From positions 310,001-374,000 of the forward strand of contig CP060234.1 of the NCBI GenBank assembly GCA_023898685.1: a stretch of DNA of 64,000 nucleotides, written 5' to 3'. The first letter of the stretch is position 1, and each line of letters starts with the position of its first letter. The stretch comes from Phycisphaeraceae bacterium (GTDB lineage Bacteria > Planctomycetota > Phycisphaerae > Phycisphaerales > UBA1924). The notes under the pieces are model-generated. The model did no database searches, was not told the origin of the DNA, and saw nothing but the letters and a program-made list of their open reading frames with translations. Shown one piece after another: positions 63,868 to 64,000 of this stretch. Position numbers and translations under genes: made by a program.

Positions 63868-64000
63868 AGATGTCCAAGCACCATGTGCTCGCCTTGCTCG
63901 CGCTCGCCGGTTCGGTGGCGCCCCTGATGGCCCAGGACAGTGTCGCCAACACCCCGGGCCTGCCGGGTGACGCGATCAACCCGATCGACCCGGCCCAGCA
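63868..64000 (+). CDS. Secreted protein, N-terminal part (runs off the window)
   Basis: The first 44 codons of an exported protein: MSKHHVLALLALAGSVAPLM followed by a short Ala-Gln cleavage-like site (LMAQDS) and a Pro/Asp-rich start of the mature chain. The ribosome site GAAGGAG is 7 bases upstream of the ATG, which fixes the start. The signal peptide is clear. No family can be given from this much sequence. Confidence 0.75.

Overview
The window is GC-rich bacterial DNA and reads like a planctomycete, most likely a member of the Phycisphaerae. The evidence is two secreted proteins ending in the paired Asp-rich repeats of the planctomycete GC-type dockerin, PEP-CTERM-like tails, a C-type sulfatase, several small membrane proteins with CPxC...CPECG zinc ribbons, a short PheT without the EMAP/OB domain, and many intergenic palindromes of the kind scattered through planctomycete genomes. 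I see no tRNA, rRNA, CRISPR array, insertion sequence or prophage.

Layout. 1-4,200: intergenic palindromes, a zinc-ribbon membrane protein, a GT2 glycosyltransferase, an FkbM methyltransferase broken by one in-frame TAG, and a Dps-like ferritin, mostly on the minus strand. 4,500-11,700: pheT, ilvE, two related small membrane proteins, a MntA/HepT toxin-antitoxin pair, and a glutamine amidotransferase overlapping a DNA glycosylase that carries a palindromic repeat inside its coding sequence. 11,700-15,100: a short-chain dehydrogenase divergent from an ArsR-type regulator with a palindromic operator between them, astB, and an isolated nuoA. 15,300-22,400: an EAL-CBS-degenerate GGDEF protein, a DUF2752 protein, a tightly overlapping run of two lipoproteins, a GT-B-like protein and a low-molecular-weight phosphatase, then purF. 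22,400-29,700: a cysteine-rich secreted protein behind a heptamer tandem repeat, two PilZ-like proteins and several membrane or unknown proteins. 29,700-37,600: a dockerin protein, a polyferredoxin-TPR fusion, sucD and a CHASE hybrid histidine kinase. 37,600-47,850: a QueD-like protein, a PPi-type phosphofructokinase, a pair of secreted amidohydrolases, a PEP-CTERM protein, an asparaginase-family hydrolase and an aldehyde dehydrogenase. 47,900-57,000: ftsK with two compensating frameshifts, a secreted protein, folP, trxA, a Gfo/Idh/MocA oxidoreductase and a four-domain S1 protein. 57,000-64,000: a sulfatase, a C-type lectin protein, psuG, a subtilase with dockerin, and the start of another secreted protein.

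Most genes are ordinary core metabolism interleaved with envelope and secreted proteins. The least ordinary signals are three. First, a 7-bp tandem repeat lies right after a well-formed promoter, ribosome site and ATG, and its copy number puts the signal peptide out of frame, which suggests phase-variable expression. Second, palindromic elements enter coding sequence in several genes. Third, two genes are interrupted (fkbM-like and ftsK), which could be real or could be sequence error.
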